A model generated the notes under the pieces. The model was not told where the DNA came from. It saw nothing but the letters and a program-made list of their open reading frames with translations, and did not search any database. A stretch of 64,000 bases of DNA from Diphasiastrum complanatum (lineage: Eukaryota; Streptophyta; Lycopodiopsida; Lycopodiales; Lycopodiaceae), in the NCBI GenBank assembly GCA_029204225.1, contig CM055100.1:21944248-22008247 (forward strand). The letters run 5' to 3'. Below are positions 46,335-57,775 of the stretch, one piece after another; the stretch's first letter is position 1, and each line of letters starts with the position of its first letter. Made by a program: the position numbers and the translations under genes.

Positions 46335-46765
46335 GTTCGTAGCTTTACCTTACTTTGTAGTATTTCTCCACACGAATACTCTTCCAATTCCTTCACAAGC
46401 ATCTACTCCTACAAGTCGTAGCAAGTCGCAATATAGAGACACAACGAGCCTTGAGAGAGAGAACAAGAGAGAGAGAGAGAAGGCATAAAGAATGGGATTT
46501 AGGGTTGTGTCATCCTCCCTTATGTAGAGATATCAGTACATCTGGAGTGTTTGAAGATGCCCACCGTTAGATTGTATCCCTATAATGTGCACTGATCACA
46601 ACCGTTCAAGGAAAACAAGTTTCTCTCCAACTAGACCATAATTTAAAAAACCTTTCATAAGGGGTCATATTTCCAAGTTTAACAAAGTAAATTATTTTTA
46701 CTAGTTTGGTACCATAAGGGAGAAACCATTTCATGATGTATAGCATTATCAATGGTACGTGACTG
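46335..46765. repeat. Inverted repeat, left arm, of Penelope-like element
   Basis: About 430 bp, inverted relative to 48125-48595 and about 90% similar by eye. Shared blocks include ACCATTTCATGATGTAT, GTTTCTCTCCAACTAGACCA and the end AGCTTTACCTTACTTTGTAG. It also includes a short GA tract near 46447-46480. The inner side overlaps the RT reading frame. Confidence 0.75.
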
Positions 46766-47572
46766 ATCTTTATCAAAAAATAAAAGTGCATCCGGATTAA
46801 TAATAAAATAGATACGATCAATATACCGAACAGTATTTTTGAAAGCACGTAAGTATTCTATTTTACGAAGTCTGGCAAGTCTTTTCATAAAGCATAGTTC
46901 ATAGAATGACAAACACCAATTACACCAAGTAGGGGAACAAGCAAAATCCATGGGAATACCACAAACTTTTTTCCAAGTCCTATTACCAAGTCTCACAATG
47001 GAACTATCAATCAATACATCATTCCATTGGCAAAGTAGTATTTTATCCATATGCGTCCATTTTTCAGTCGGTTTGTTTACCCACTTCCATTTGAATTTCT
47101 CACAGTTAGGTTTTCATTTATAGACAAGATTTTCGTTCTTGCAAAATTTGAATGCATATAATATCATCTTCTGTATAACAGTCTTTAGCCCATTCGGGCC
47201 ACTCAGAGAGCTGTTTTCATAACATTTGGAGAAGTCAGTAGACCTCATAGAAGTAATTTTATTTGGCACATTGAGGTAGAATTCAGTGGTTGAGTTGCAC
47301 TGCCAAAATAGGTTGGTTTCCACATTTAGATAACTCCGGTATGAATGTGCCTTAAGGCTTGCACCCTCTATTAGGAGCGGAGACAGAATATCAAGAGTTC
47401 TAGAAAGAAATGTGGCCACCTTTGAAAAGTAGTACTCATGTGCATTTGTAATCCATCTGAAAGCATTTTTATGTGCTTTAAAGGTACATAGTAAAAACGA
47501 TAATTCTTCTTTCCCTATAAGATAATCCAGTATAAGATTAGCATTAGCAAAGGTATGTTTAATAATTGCCAT
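46670..47572 (-). pseudogene. Penelope-like reverse transcriptase remnant
   Basis: The minus strand reads LCTFKAHKNAFRWITNAHEY, LNVETNLFWQCNSTTEFYLN, then STDFSKCYENSSLSGPNGL (RT motif A with one catalytic Asp in TDFSKCYE). After one TGA near 47111 come VCGIPMDFACSPTWCNWCL (motif B-like GIPMGFSCSP) and NTVRYIDRIYFI (motif C). The usual YIDD is YIDR, so the catalytic pair is broken. This arrangement is what I remember for Penelope-like and related non-LTR RTs in plants and protists. No GIY-YIG endonuclease is visible. The N-terminal RT part and both genuine ends are missing. Confidence 0.6.
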
Positions 47573-47579
47573 AGCATTA

Positions 47580-48030
47580 TCAATAGTATTCTTGCTTTAA
47601 ATGCGGAAATTTTTTTTAACCAAACACAATTTGTTCAAAGATTTCATCAATATGATCAAATATATGAAGCAAAGTCTCAGAATGAAGTTGTTTGACTCTC
47701 AAAGCATCTATTGTAATAACATAAATGCAAAAACATCTTCCCTTTGTCTTTTTTAACCACAAGTCGTCGCCTAGTCGCACTGATCTCCAGTACTCTTATT
47801 TCTTCTATTTCTTCCTGAGTATGGACCATTCATGGTAAAAATTTAGCTTTATTATAGGAAGATTCCCTTTGCCACCACTACTTTGTCCCTCATTGTGAAT
47901 TTCACACGTGTGAGTGTCCGCTACATGTGATTATGATCTCCTAAGGTGTGTGGATGCACAATGATCAAGACTAGATTGAGATTCAAGATAGGGAGAATCC
48001 TATCTCACCCTCTCGAAGACAGGTTTCCTA
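47580..48030. other. Gene-free spacer between RT remnant and right arm
   Basis: Contains a block (47890-47990) similar to 1430-1530, with CACACGTGTGAG and CTACATGTGAT phrases. No coding signal. Confidence 0.4.
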
Positions 48031-48035
48031 CAAAG

Positions 48036-48039
<4 letters not shown>

Positions 48040-48114
<75 letters not shown>
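48040..48114. repeat. Compound CT/TA microsatellite
   Basis: A CT tract of about 32 bp runs directly into a TA tract of about 42 bp just outside the right arm. Confidence 0.9.
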
Positions 48115-48117
<3 letters not shown>

Positions 48118-48124
48118 GTCACTA

Positions 48125-48407
48125 CGTTAGATACGCTCTTCAATACATCATGAAATGGTTTCCCTGATGGTACCAAACTAGTAAAAATGTTTTACCTTGT
48201 TAAACTTGTAAATATGACCCCTTATGAAAGTTTTTTTTAAACTATGGTCTAGTTGGAGAGAAACTTGTTTCCCTTGAATGGTTGTGATCAGTGCACATAA
48301 TAGGGATACGATCTAACGGTGGGCATCTTTAAACACCTAGTGCATCTAGATGTACTAATATCTCTATATAAGAAAAGATGAAACAACCCTAAATCCCACT
48401 CTTTCTG

Positions 48408-48489
<82 letters not shown>

Positions 48490-48595
48490 GTTGTGTCTCT
48501 AAACGAAGACTTGCTACCTCTTGGAGAGTACATGCTTGTGAAGGAAATCAGAAGAGTATTCATGTGGGGAATACTACGAAGTAAGGTAAAGCTAA
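48125..48595. repeat. Inverted repeat, right arm, of Penelope-like element
   Basis: Inverted copy of 46335-46765. The copy is interrupted by a much longer CT tract (48412-48486, ~75 bp), expanded relative to the left arm. It ends AAGTAAGGTAAAGCTA. Confidence 0.75.
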
Positions 48596-48627
48596 TTGGT
48601 TTCGTTATTGTGTGTCTCAGCAGCTTA

Positions 48628-50086
48628 TCAGGATAGCCCCGCGTAACCAAGAGTCTCTTGGTTGTCTTTCTCAGCTTTTCTCCAGTCAAGAGGTTTCTGG
48701 TAGTCGACTTTCTTTCTGATGGCTTCAAATGTGACAAATCTTGTTTTTATGCCCAACGGAATAGGACCCAGGTACGGCTTCATTCCAAGTATGAACTTAT
48801 TCCCATACCACCTCTCGATCATCTGTACGTACTGACTGGAAGAAAATGTTGCTTGGAAGTAAAGCCTTGCCAACATTAGATGTGTGTCTGCCATTTGCAA
48901 GGGCTGATTAACGTCCAACCGTATTGGTGGTAGCCCTTTATCCCAGTAGCCCTCCAATGTCACGAGAAAGGCTATGGATAAACAATAGGTTGCGCCTTCT
49001 TGGACTATGGTATCTGCACTTTCTCTATAAGCATATCCAAACTTTAATAGCGTAGCTTGATATTTTTCATGAGATGAGCTTGAGTCAACTCCTGGAATTA
49101 TAGGCCAATTGACCTGTCACTCGGCCGGCCTTGTTCTTTCCCAAGGGTCTCTTCTCTTGATTGACACATAGTAAGGGTCGACCCTTTTCCAGCTTGGTGC
49201 CCTTAGATACTCTTGAAGCTGCTCATCACTATTTAGTACCATCACGATCCTCTAGGAGGGATGTGGTCATAAGGCATTCACGAGGCTGTTGAGCTTTGGA
49301 TATTCTTCAACAGTTACTTTCTTTGCCCCCCCTCGGTCTCCTTTCTTGTAGATCTTCTGGAATTCATTAGATTCTTTTTTATCGTCATACCATCTTTTGA
49401 TTTTTTCTATAGATTTCTTGGACAACTTTCTTGAGAGTCTTGCCAAGTAGTCATCAAAAGCTGTGGCACTCTTTGTATTAGGAACTCTTGGTGTTGAACC
49501 CTCAGACCTTGATCCAGCGAAGGTATCGCTCTTACTCTTTGGAAGAGATTCTTTGGAAGGGATGAAGAAAGTCCCATCGAAGGTTGCACAATCTCATCAA
49601 GTAGGTATCGATCAAAAAAATTAAAGTCAGGTGGTGATGGAGGTGAAAATAGTTTATGAGTGATGGGTGGTGATTAGTTATGAGGTTGTATTGAGTTGTT
49701 GGTGAAACGAACTATTTTAAAAAATGGTCATCAGATTTTAAAGATGATGTGGTGGGAATGGTGTTAGAAGTGGAGGTGGAAGTGGTTGAATGAGTAAATG
49801 GAAAAAATGATGGTTGGTAAGATGAAAATGGTTCAGAAAAGTAGAAGACTAGAGGGGTAATTGAGTATAGGTGGAGGAGTCCATGGCAGGTTTGTGGAGA
49901 GCCAATTGTGGAATCTTGATATGGCATGCCAAGTCCAACACCTTGATATGGCATGCCAAGTCCAACACCTCGTTGGTTGATGGATCGGCTTTGCTTAGGA
50001 GCTCCGACATTATCATTGTCATCGTCTTTCTTCTGCACCGATACACCTACGTCGAGTCTACAAGACATATTCCAAATGAGGAACAA
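48628..50086 (-). pseudogene. Unidentified transposon-like gene with a disordered N-terminal region
   Basis: Starting near 50086 the minus strand codes a low-complexity Ser/Thr/Pro-rich stretch containing GVGLGMPYQ twice, from a 27-bp direct repeat at 49917-49970. After stops it continues as KRWYDDKKESNEFQKIYKKG near 49400, then SDEQLQEYLRAPSWKRVDPY, then VNWPIIPGVDSSSSHEKYQA, with an uninterrupted 111 codons from 48963 (LEGYWDKGLPPIRLDVNQPL, FVTFEAIRKKVDYQKPLDW). A disordered N-terminus followed by a globular domain recalls a capsid-type protein. I cannot assign a family. At least three stops or shifts are present. Confidence 0.45.
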
Positions 50087-50099
50087 ATATAGTAAAATT

Positions 50100-50700
50100 T
50101 GTTAAAGACATGCCAACATCTGATCCATGTATATTCTAGTTATGCTTAATGATAATCTAATATTCTAGTAACATTGCTATCAAGAAAATTGCTTGGGTGG
50201 GGCAACACATGATGAGCAATCAAAATGAGGTTTACTGACAAATGTTAGACATTAGTAGATAGTGCGCACAGGCCTATCTCAACTAATTTAAGGACCACAT
50301 AGCAGTCAATGTTCGAAGCTTTTAGTTTGAACTCTTGTGCAAGATGAGTGATGATCTCACTCAAATTTTTTTTCAAGATGGAATGATAAAAATCAAACAA
50401 TCAATCATATACTCAATTGATTGATTGCCCACTCAATCACTCATTTAATTAGTTAATAGTTGGCTCGAGTTAGTTAGGGATAAATCTCTTTGGATTGGCC
50501 TAGTGTGCCATGGTATCTCATGACGAGCGATATGCATTCGCCCTTTCTATCTATGGTTGCTTTGTATGCAAGATGATATTCCTCAAATCGAAAAGAAATA
50601 CTATCGATCTATTGCTTTCTTGTCATTGCTTACTCTTCTAATCTAACACTCTTCACTACTCTTTCACTCTCCACTACTTTCTAACTTTTAAAGTTTTTCT
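50100..50700. other. Gene-free stretch upstream of the 50.7-kb gene
   Basis: AT-rich. The last 100 bases have repeated CACTACTCTTTCACTCTCCACT phrases typical of a pyrimidine-rich plant 5' UTR. Confidence 0.35.
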
Positions 50701-50708
50701 TTGATACA

Positions 50709-51361
50709 ATGTCTTCAAGTGGTAGGTCAAGTGGGAGACCATCTAGGAGAAGGGCTCGTGAGGAGCCCGGAGAATATAATCAAGAGTGGTTTGAGAATCT
50801 ATTTCCTCAGCAAAGAGATAGAATAAAAAATCTTGTGTTATCTTATTCGAGTGAATCATTTGAGAGAAGAGCTTTCGAAGATGCCCCTTCCCAGGAATTG
50901 AGTAGTGTGTATTATGATCTAAATCCACGTGGTGGAGTTATAAAAAATATGCGTGACAATGTAGTTCATGTCCGTTTGCGTGATTTAGTTGCTTTATATT
51001 TTGATAAAGATTACATGATCGATTGGTCCTCGAAATCGCTTCAAGACAAAAATAAAATAATAGAGACTTTATATTCTGAATTTCCTCAATCCAAAGCTTT
51101 TAGTAGGACTTGGGCCTTGAATTCAATGTGCCTTTGGATTCGAAACAAAAGGCAATTGATGAGAAGAGCCGTGAGGAATCCCAAGAATCCCACGAAGCCT
51201 AGATGGTGCTCCAAAAGGGCTTGGAGGAAGGTGAAAGGGGAATTGTTGCAAAACAATCCCCAAAAGTATGAACAACAATGTAGGGCCGCCGCCGAGAAGC
51301 TCTTAAAACATGGCCAAAGTCACTTGGGATCGGGAGGAAGGGGCAATCTAGAGGCCTAATT
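50709..51361 (+). CDS. Unidentified gene, first exon, intact 216-codon frame
   Basis: The ATG at 50709 opens a Ser/Arg-rich N-terminus (SSSGRSSGRPSRRRAREEPG) followed by a folded-looking region: YNQEWFENLFPQQRDRIKNL, VVHVRLRDLVALYFDKDYM, NSMCLWIRNKRQLMRRAV, KPRWCSKRAWRKVKGELL, and a Gln/His-rich end. The basic C-terminal part and style resemble small accessory proteins of plant DNA transposons, but no named domain is recognised. A TAA closes the frame just before a GTAAGC donor at 51364; a former CAA there would let it splice on to the next exon. Codon usage is clean and there are no internal stops. Confidence 0.55.
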
Positions 51362-51452
51362 TGTAAGCGCAATATTTTTTACTATGATTCTATTTTTGTA
51401 GTGAGATTGTTAATGTTTTTTATTGCTAAACTATGTTTTTTTGTTGAATGTA

Positions 51453-51829
51453 GCTTAGTGTTTTTGGAAGACACATGACCACCGCGGAGTACAAACAAGG
51501 TTACGATCATGGATATGCCGGCCTTAAGGCTTTTATGGAATCCCATGGATTGTTTCCAATCGTAAACTCTTAACCTTTATTGTTTTGTAATTGTTTACTT
51601 TGTGGTTTAGAAGTAAGTTTAATCTCAATTTAATTGAATCTTTGATTCTATTTTGTAAAGAGGCTCTACAACTTCAAGCGTTTGTGATGTGAAAGAAAAT
51701 GTGGAAAATATTGAGGAGCAAAATGTGGAAGAGAACATGAATGAGAGCAAAGGGGAGTTTGAAGATGTGGACACCAACGTACACCTACAAGACGAAGGAA
51801 GCGAGGAGGGAGGAAGTGATGATGAGTAG
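51453..51829 (+). CDS. Likely downstream exons of the 50.7-kb gene
   Basis: After an acceptor-like GAATGTAG at 51452 the sequence reads VFGRHMTTAEYKQGYDHGY, then AGLKAFMESHGLFPIVNS. Another segment from about 51662 reads SSVCDVKENVENIEEQNVEE and ends acidic, DEGSEEGGSDDE, with TAG at 51829. Order, strand and composition suggest exons 2 and 3 of the same gene. The exact splice sites are not fixed. Confidence 0.4.
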
Positions 51830-51839
51830 AGTTTTAAAA

Positions 51840-52560
51840 TTAAATGTAAGGCCTTGTAGAAGGCAATGTATGAAGGGAGAATTTATTCTCTCATCAATGT
51901 ACTTTTTCAAAAAATCAATCAACATAATGTTTTGGCACTACTTCATTGTTGCAAAAATTCTGAATGCATATATTTTTTAATCATGAATGCAAATGTATAG
52001 TCTATTGAATGCACATCTATTGAATGCAAATGTATCTATTGATGTATTCAATGCAATGTATAGTCTATTTAATGCACATCTATGGAATGCAAATGTATCT
52101 ATTGATGAATTCAATGCAATGTATCTATTTTAGCACATGATTTGCATGCTAGAATGCACAATAGAAAGTAATGGAAAGCACAATGGAAACCACAATATAA
52201 TGCATCAATAGATAACACATTAAGTTATCAACTAAATATCAAATGAATCAAAATAAATGTGTTTACCTTTACTATTGTATCTCCATTGTTTTGCAATCTT
52301 TGCTTTTGCTTTTGCATGCACTTGATCTTTCAATCCTTTGCAAAAGACTCTTTTTTCATTTTTCATATCCAAGCCTACATCACAAACAAAAAAGATTTGA
52401 AAACTTTTGATCACAAAACACATACTATTAACATCCATCAATGAACTAAAAACCCTAAACACTATCAATAGTGTATTGTGCATGGATATTTGCTACATGT
52501 GTTCTTGTGGGAGGGCCATCATGAATTTTATCAACTTATGATCTAATTCTGATTATGTTA
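51840..52560. other. Gene-free stretch with short tandem phrases
   Basis: From 51970 to 52130 a roughly 66-bp AT-rich unit (TCTATTGAATGCACATCTAT type) is repeated about two and a half times. Confidence 0.5.
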
Positions 52561-53830
52561 GAAGTCAGAAATTTGCCTTGTATAGAGAGAGAAAGATCAG
52601 TTTTTCAACAGGCTCAAAGACTCTTGTTTCTTTGCAAAAATAAGAAATTAAGGGGCCAATTTTTTGAGAAGAAGTTGGCAACCTCAACTATAGTCTCTGG
52701 GTAAACATCTTCTTCAATAACTCCATTAAGATATGTTTTTTGTACCTCCATTTGATGTACCTCTAAATCTGTTGTAGCGTCAAATGACAAAGTCTGATTG
52801 AAGAATGTTTAACTACTGGATTGAAAGTCTCCATGTAGTCGACATTATGTACCTGAGTAAATCCTCTCGCGACAAGTCGAGCTTTTCTTCTGTCGATGCT
52901 TCCATCTACCTTGTATTTGATTTGGAATATCCATTTGCAATCAACTACATTTCTGTTGGCAGGCAATTTGACAATAGTCCAAGTTTGGTTCTTGATAAGA
53001 GATGAATACTTTTTATCCATAGCTTCTTTCCAAAGATCAAAATCGGGCTGACTAAGTGCTTCTTCGACAATAGTCAGCTCTTGAACAAGATAAACTACAG
53101 ACCCGTCGATATACCTTATAGATGGTCTGCGTTCTCTTGTCAATATTTAGGATAATGAGTGAAGTTGATTATTTTCATCATGCTAAATCTGAACTACAAC
53201 ATCATCTTCTTCGAATTTGTTGTTGATAAGTTGTTCGTATGAAGTAGATGAGCTAGGATATTCAATAGGAACAGTCGACTTGGGAACATAAGTGTTCAAT
53301 ACTTCAGGAGAGTCTGATAGTTCAACTATATGAGCTTTTCCCTTGTCTTTGAGGTTGATAAACTAATCTTCAACGAAGACGGTTTCCCGACTGGTGAATA
53401 TCTTCAACTTGACAAGATCACACAGATTATAACCTTTATCTGAAGTAGTGTAGCTGATGAAAATAGATTTGATACTTTGGAAGTCAAGTTTCTTCCTAAG
53501 ATCTTGTGGTATTTGCACATAAGCAATACATTTGAAAACTCGTAGGTTTGATAATGATGGTTTGGAGCCTTTCCAAACTTCATATGGTGTTTTGTCTGAG
53601 AGACTTTTAGTCAGACATCTATTCTGAATATAAGCTATAGTGGAAATAGCTTCAGCCCAGAAGGATTTCAAAAGTGATGCATGAGCAAACATACACTTAG
53701 CCGATTTGACTAAGGTTCTGTTCTTTCTCTCAGCAAGTTTATTCGACTGAGGCGAATAGGAGGTAATAAATTGTTGCTCAATGTCGTTGTTAAGGCAATA
53801 CTCCTTGAGTTCGACATAGTTTTTAGTTAC
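52560..53830 (-). mobile_element. Copia integrase-RT fragment
   Basis: The minus strand reads the integrase end (AHASLLKSFWAEAISTIAYI, KTPYEVWKGSKPSLSNLRVF), a linker, then RT (WTIVKLPANRNVVDCKWIF, KARLVARGFTQVHNVDYMET, FNPVVKHSSIR). It is then truncated by a deletion near 52760, leaving only scraps of later RT. Gag, RNase H and LTRs are missing. Confidence 0.8.
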
Positions 53831-53839
53831 TTAGAGATA

Positions 53840-55650
53840 GCTTAGAGTAAGCGGTTTCATACGCTATTGCTTTGTGCTCTCATAATTTGATTTGTACATG
53901 TTACTTACTAAATCAATCTATCTTTTTATTGCGTTTAGTATCATGTTAGAATGTATGCTTCTTTGTAGTCATTGATAATCTCTTATTGTTTCGCCTGATC
54001 TGTGGAATACTTCAATGTTGCAATATTCTATACATCATATCACACTCTAAAATGTTTGGCTACAAAATCACTTTAGTACTAATGATTTAAAGCTAGTTGC
54101 TAAAAGATTGAATGTGGCTTCTGTCATTACAGCTTTGTTCAATTATATGCATAAGAAAGAAGGCTCATTCCGCTGCGCTCGATAGTTCATCCACAGGCTT
54201 TGGATTATCGAATCGATTATTCCTTCTTCCAACAAAAGGTTTGCTGGTGATTGCTTCAAGAAGAAGAGAGATCAAGGTGAGAAGCAAACCAATCTAACTC
54301 TTGATGAAGATGGTGTTGATGAACAACTCTCAAATGATGCTTTTGTTAGGCCATCTTTCTTGTTTGCTAATCACGGAGATATTGATCCTTGGCGGATTGA
54401 TAGCTTTGGATCTATTTTTGCAAGTTATTGAAGAGTCAAGTAAGGTCAAGGGAGTAGCAAGGAAGTGTTGCTCAAGTTTACTTTACTTGTTATGTCTCAT
54501 GTTTGAGCAATTTCATGTGAATGTGTGCAAATTGTCAAGATATGGTAAAACTAGTCACATTGTTTTGCATCATTTTGATATTGGAGATGTACAAGAATTC
54601 TTGGCTAGTTTTGCTAATGGAAATGAAGTTAGGGGAGGCTCATTATATCACTCATTCATGGTTAATTCATCAAGGGTTGATGATATATTGTGGCAAGATG
54701 GCAATGGATGCTCATTCATGAATTTTTATGGTGAAGACATATCAAGGAAGGACAAAGATGGAGGAGACATGCAAGGATTGATTGATTACTCACATTTATT
54801 GTTTTTTTGCTGTTATTTTCTAGACATTTCAAAGTTGGAAGCATGGAGGAATCATTGCATTTACATTCTATTTGGTTCTTCATGTTCTAGTTACATCTTG
54901 ATATGTAGAATCGATGTAAGAAATAGTGAAGCATCCAATATGGACACTATTATCTATATCAATTATGAAAGCTATTATAAAATCATCGAAAGGAGGTCTA
55001 TACTTAGGATGGAGATCATTCTAAATTGGATCAAAGTTGTATGGTTAAATCCATGCTAAAACCAGTTGAAGATGGTGTTGGACCCTTTTTTATATCCTTT
55101 ATGCTCTTATGACAGTCAGAATCGGTTAGAAGAATCTTCATTGGAATCTTCTAACATGCCCCCACTTCGAATTTGGTCATAGTCCCATGGCACTTGCGTA
55201 TGTCTTTGGCGTTGGTGGCATTGGTGGTGATGTGAAACCTTGAGGCCATACCGAATGAAGGTGAAGGGGTATAGACGAGATGGGGAGGTGAGAAAAAGTG
55301 AAAGTGAGGAATTTTTTTTTTTTTGACAATAATTAGCTATAGAAGAGGGGGGAGGATCAGAGAAAGTGTATATACAAAGAGATTGAGGAAATAAAAAGAA
55401 AATAATAAAGAGAAAACGGAACGAACGGTGAAAAACAAGAAAATAAAAGTGAGTTTTTGGATGCTTTTTGCTTTTTCTTTTTTTTAAAGGAGAATATAGA
55501 TAATAGATCAGTAAGTCATTGAGTCTGTTTGAGCTACTTGCCCTTTTTGCCTTCAGCATCTCGGATTTGACGGTGGGTCATTAGAGAAGCTTTGATTTCC
55601 AAAAAGACCCTTTAAGAATTCGTGCAAGATGTCTTTTTTATTATTAAAAT
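53840..55650. other. No recognised gene
   Basis: Several open frames occur, the longest on the plus strand at 54301-55059, but none has recognisable motifs and the composition is AT-rich non-coding. A plus-strand phrase near 54300-54420 (NDAFVRPSFLFANHGDIDPW) is weakly protein-like. Confidence 0.3.
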
Positions 55651-55654
55651 ATTA

Positions 55655-55800
55655 TAACACTAATACTTTTGACTTGCCATAACTTTTTTATCGTAGCTCA
55701 AAAGTATGTCATGTAACATATCATTGGAAAACCCTTGTTGAGCGCTTTCCAATGCACTAAACTTCACTAAATTCGAACTTACCACTAAAAAGTTATGCCA
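55655..55800. repeat. Dispersed repeat, copy 2 (copy 1 at 8083-8220)
   Basis: Same orientation as the first copy, with shared blocks TAATACTTTTGACTTGC and GTATGTCATGTAACATATCA. Confidence 0.7.
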
Positions 55801-56054
55801 TTTTTTGTATGGAATCAAAACGTGGACTCAAAAGGTTACGTTACGTAGATTTCAAATTTGAGTGTTTTGATTGGTCCATGTGTAAGAAACATTTGAGAAA
55901 AAATATAAAAAGAATCTTTACAAAGGGTCTTTTTTGGATTTAGAACTCCTCTAATGCATAGCGACCAAACGGACAAAACATGACCACAATGACCTGCACG
56001 TTAAGAATTGCGAGCGGATTGGGCCATATTTTTCATGAATCCCATCATGTACCA

Positions 56055-56844
56055 TCATTCCAACCTCGCTATGTTGACAAAAGAAGTTGTGGATAAGCGA
56101 TGGTAGGTTCGGTACAAAGGGATATGATCCTTGATTGCTATCATTTTGAAGGCTTTATTTGGATTGAAGCAGAACTCGCTGAAGCACATGTCCCATATGG
56201 TATCTACCTTTGCAACGGTAAGAAGAGTCTTCATGTTATAATAGGCTTCTAGTACAATTGGATATGGAGACTTAAACATGTCGGTCAGGAACCGGTTGAG
56301 GGTCGTTGAGGGCCCTGGTGAAATCGACCGCTATTTTTCAACCATGTTCAGATTTTATTACTGGCCAATTGTAGGCCTTGATGCTTGGAGTCTTCAAAGT
56401 CGTCCATGCACTTCGTCTGGGAATTGGATGGTATGTTGGATTTGCCCTTATTGTCGCCGGAGCCATAAGATATTCATTGATGAGCTCGGGGCTGTGCATG
56501 AGCACCGCCTTCCACCATTTTGGTTGAGAATGCAGAAGGGCAATGAGGTTGGCCGATGTCAACTTGAGGAGTTCTTTGACCATGCCTGGCAGTTTATAGT
56601 GGCCTCTTGTCGTAACATCAATATATTTCTTGATGAAGAGGGTTGACTATTCTGAATCAGGTACCATGAATATTTTTTGGTACCAATGCTGGTGTACCGT
56701 AGTAGGTCCACCATGAGAGTCGTTAGTGCAAGGTGAAGAAATGGTAGGTGGCAGAGAGTCAACATGAGGTGAGGTGGTGTGAGGTGCAGAAGTGGCGTGG
56801 GGGGAAGTGGTGCAAGGAAGAGAGGCTATTTCTAGTTCGAGCAT
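56055..56844 (-). pseudogene. Unidentified decayed gene
   Basis: A minus-strand frame from 56844 begins with Thr/Ser/Pro/His repeats (TTSPHATSAPHTTSPHVDS). After one TAG it runs MVKELLKLTSANLIALLHSQ, ELINEYLMAPATIRANPTYH and SIKAYNWPVIKSEHG. A TGA (a former Trp) and then KIAVDFTRALNDPQPVP follow. Another frame continues YPIVLEAYYNMKTLLTVAKV to 56055. The protein resembles no family I can name; a transposon capsid-type protein is one possibility. Two stops and a shift are visible. Confidence 0.35.
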
Positions 56845-56979
56845 GTTGGGGTTGCATTAGGGTGGAGGTGGTGGTTTCAACTTGTGCGGCATACTGAAGA
56901 TCATGGTTGAAGGTGCGGATCGTCTTCTTGTAGCAACATAGTAATAAATCTAGTGAGAGTTAAATATGAGTGTGTCGAT

Positions 56980-57190
56980 ATCATCATCACTCAGTTTTCA
57001 TGTGTAGAGGGCAATCTTGAAAGAAATGTCATAATTGCATCTTGATCATCAATAATCGATCCGACAACTACCATCTGTTACAAGAGATTCTTAAACTGTT
57101 AACGTGATTTTGAAGTGAATCACCATTCGACATCTTGAGTGTGAGGACTTTTCTTCTAATATGCAACTTGGAATATCCTGAAAGATAGCA
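56980..57190 (-). mobile_element. Copia gag scrap
   Basis: The minus strand gives KLHIRRKVLTLKMSNGDSL in one frame and IIDDQDAIMTFLSRLPSTHE in another, both typical of Copia gag. It is heavily decayed. Confidence 0.45.
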
Positions 57191-57775
57191 TTAGGTAGCC
57201 TTTGTAAGTAGGGTCACGCGCATCATGCCATTGTTTTGTGATCTAGTATTGTTGTTACAACAACACCATTTTATACAGAAGTGCTATTTTTCATATCAGT
57301 TTTATTCATGTTGAATGCTTGAATGCCTCTCGCTCTTTCTCTCTATCATCAGAACCTATTAATGAAGAAATGTATGGCAGTCATAGATGCCTAATTGATT
57401 TAAATTTCTTTCTATCAGAAATAGAGAATAGCATGACTATTTGAGACTCCTATTTCTTTCGCATTCTCTATGGTTGTCTACGACACCTGCTCTTACATCT
57501 AAATCAAATCAGAACTGCTCTGCATTCTTAGTCTCTAAAGTAATCCAAGATTTTCATTTATCAGTTTTCAACTATTTCATCATTGTTTCCTTGATTGGGA
57601 GGTGATGACGTCTATTCTGCTATGGCCTATCAAACCACCATTCGTTTGTGTTAGTTCGTCATCATCCCCGACAGAGTGATATTAGAGCGTGGTTGTCTTA
57701 AGATAAAGAACCTTATACATTTTTATTCTCAAGCAAGTTTTTATATCTAATTTGTAATCTATGTTCATCAATCAT

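Noticed and set aside
55116-55559. Minus-strand 147-codon frame
   Set aside because: Its composition reflects A/T and GAAA-rich sequence (Phe, Ser, Leu and Lys runs), with no motif and no neighbouring exon.
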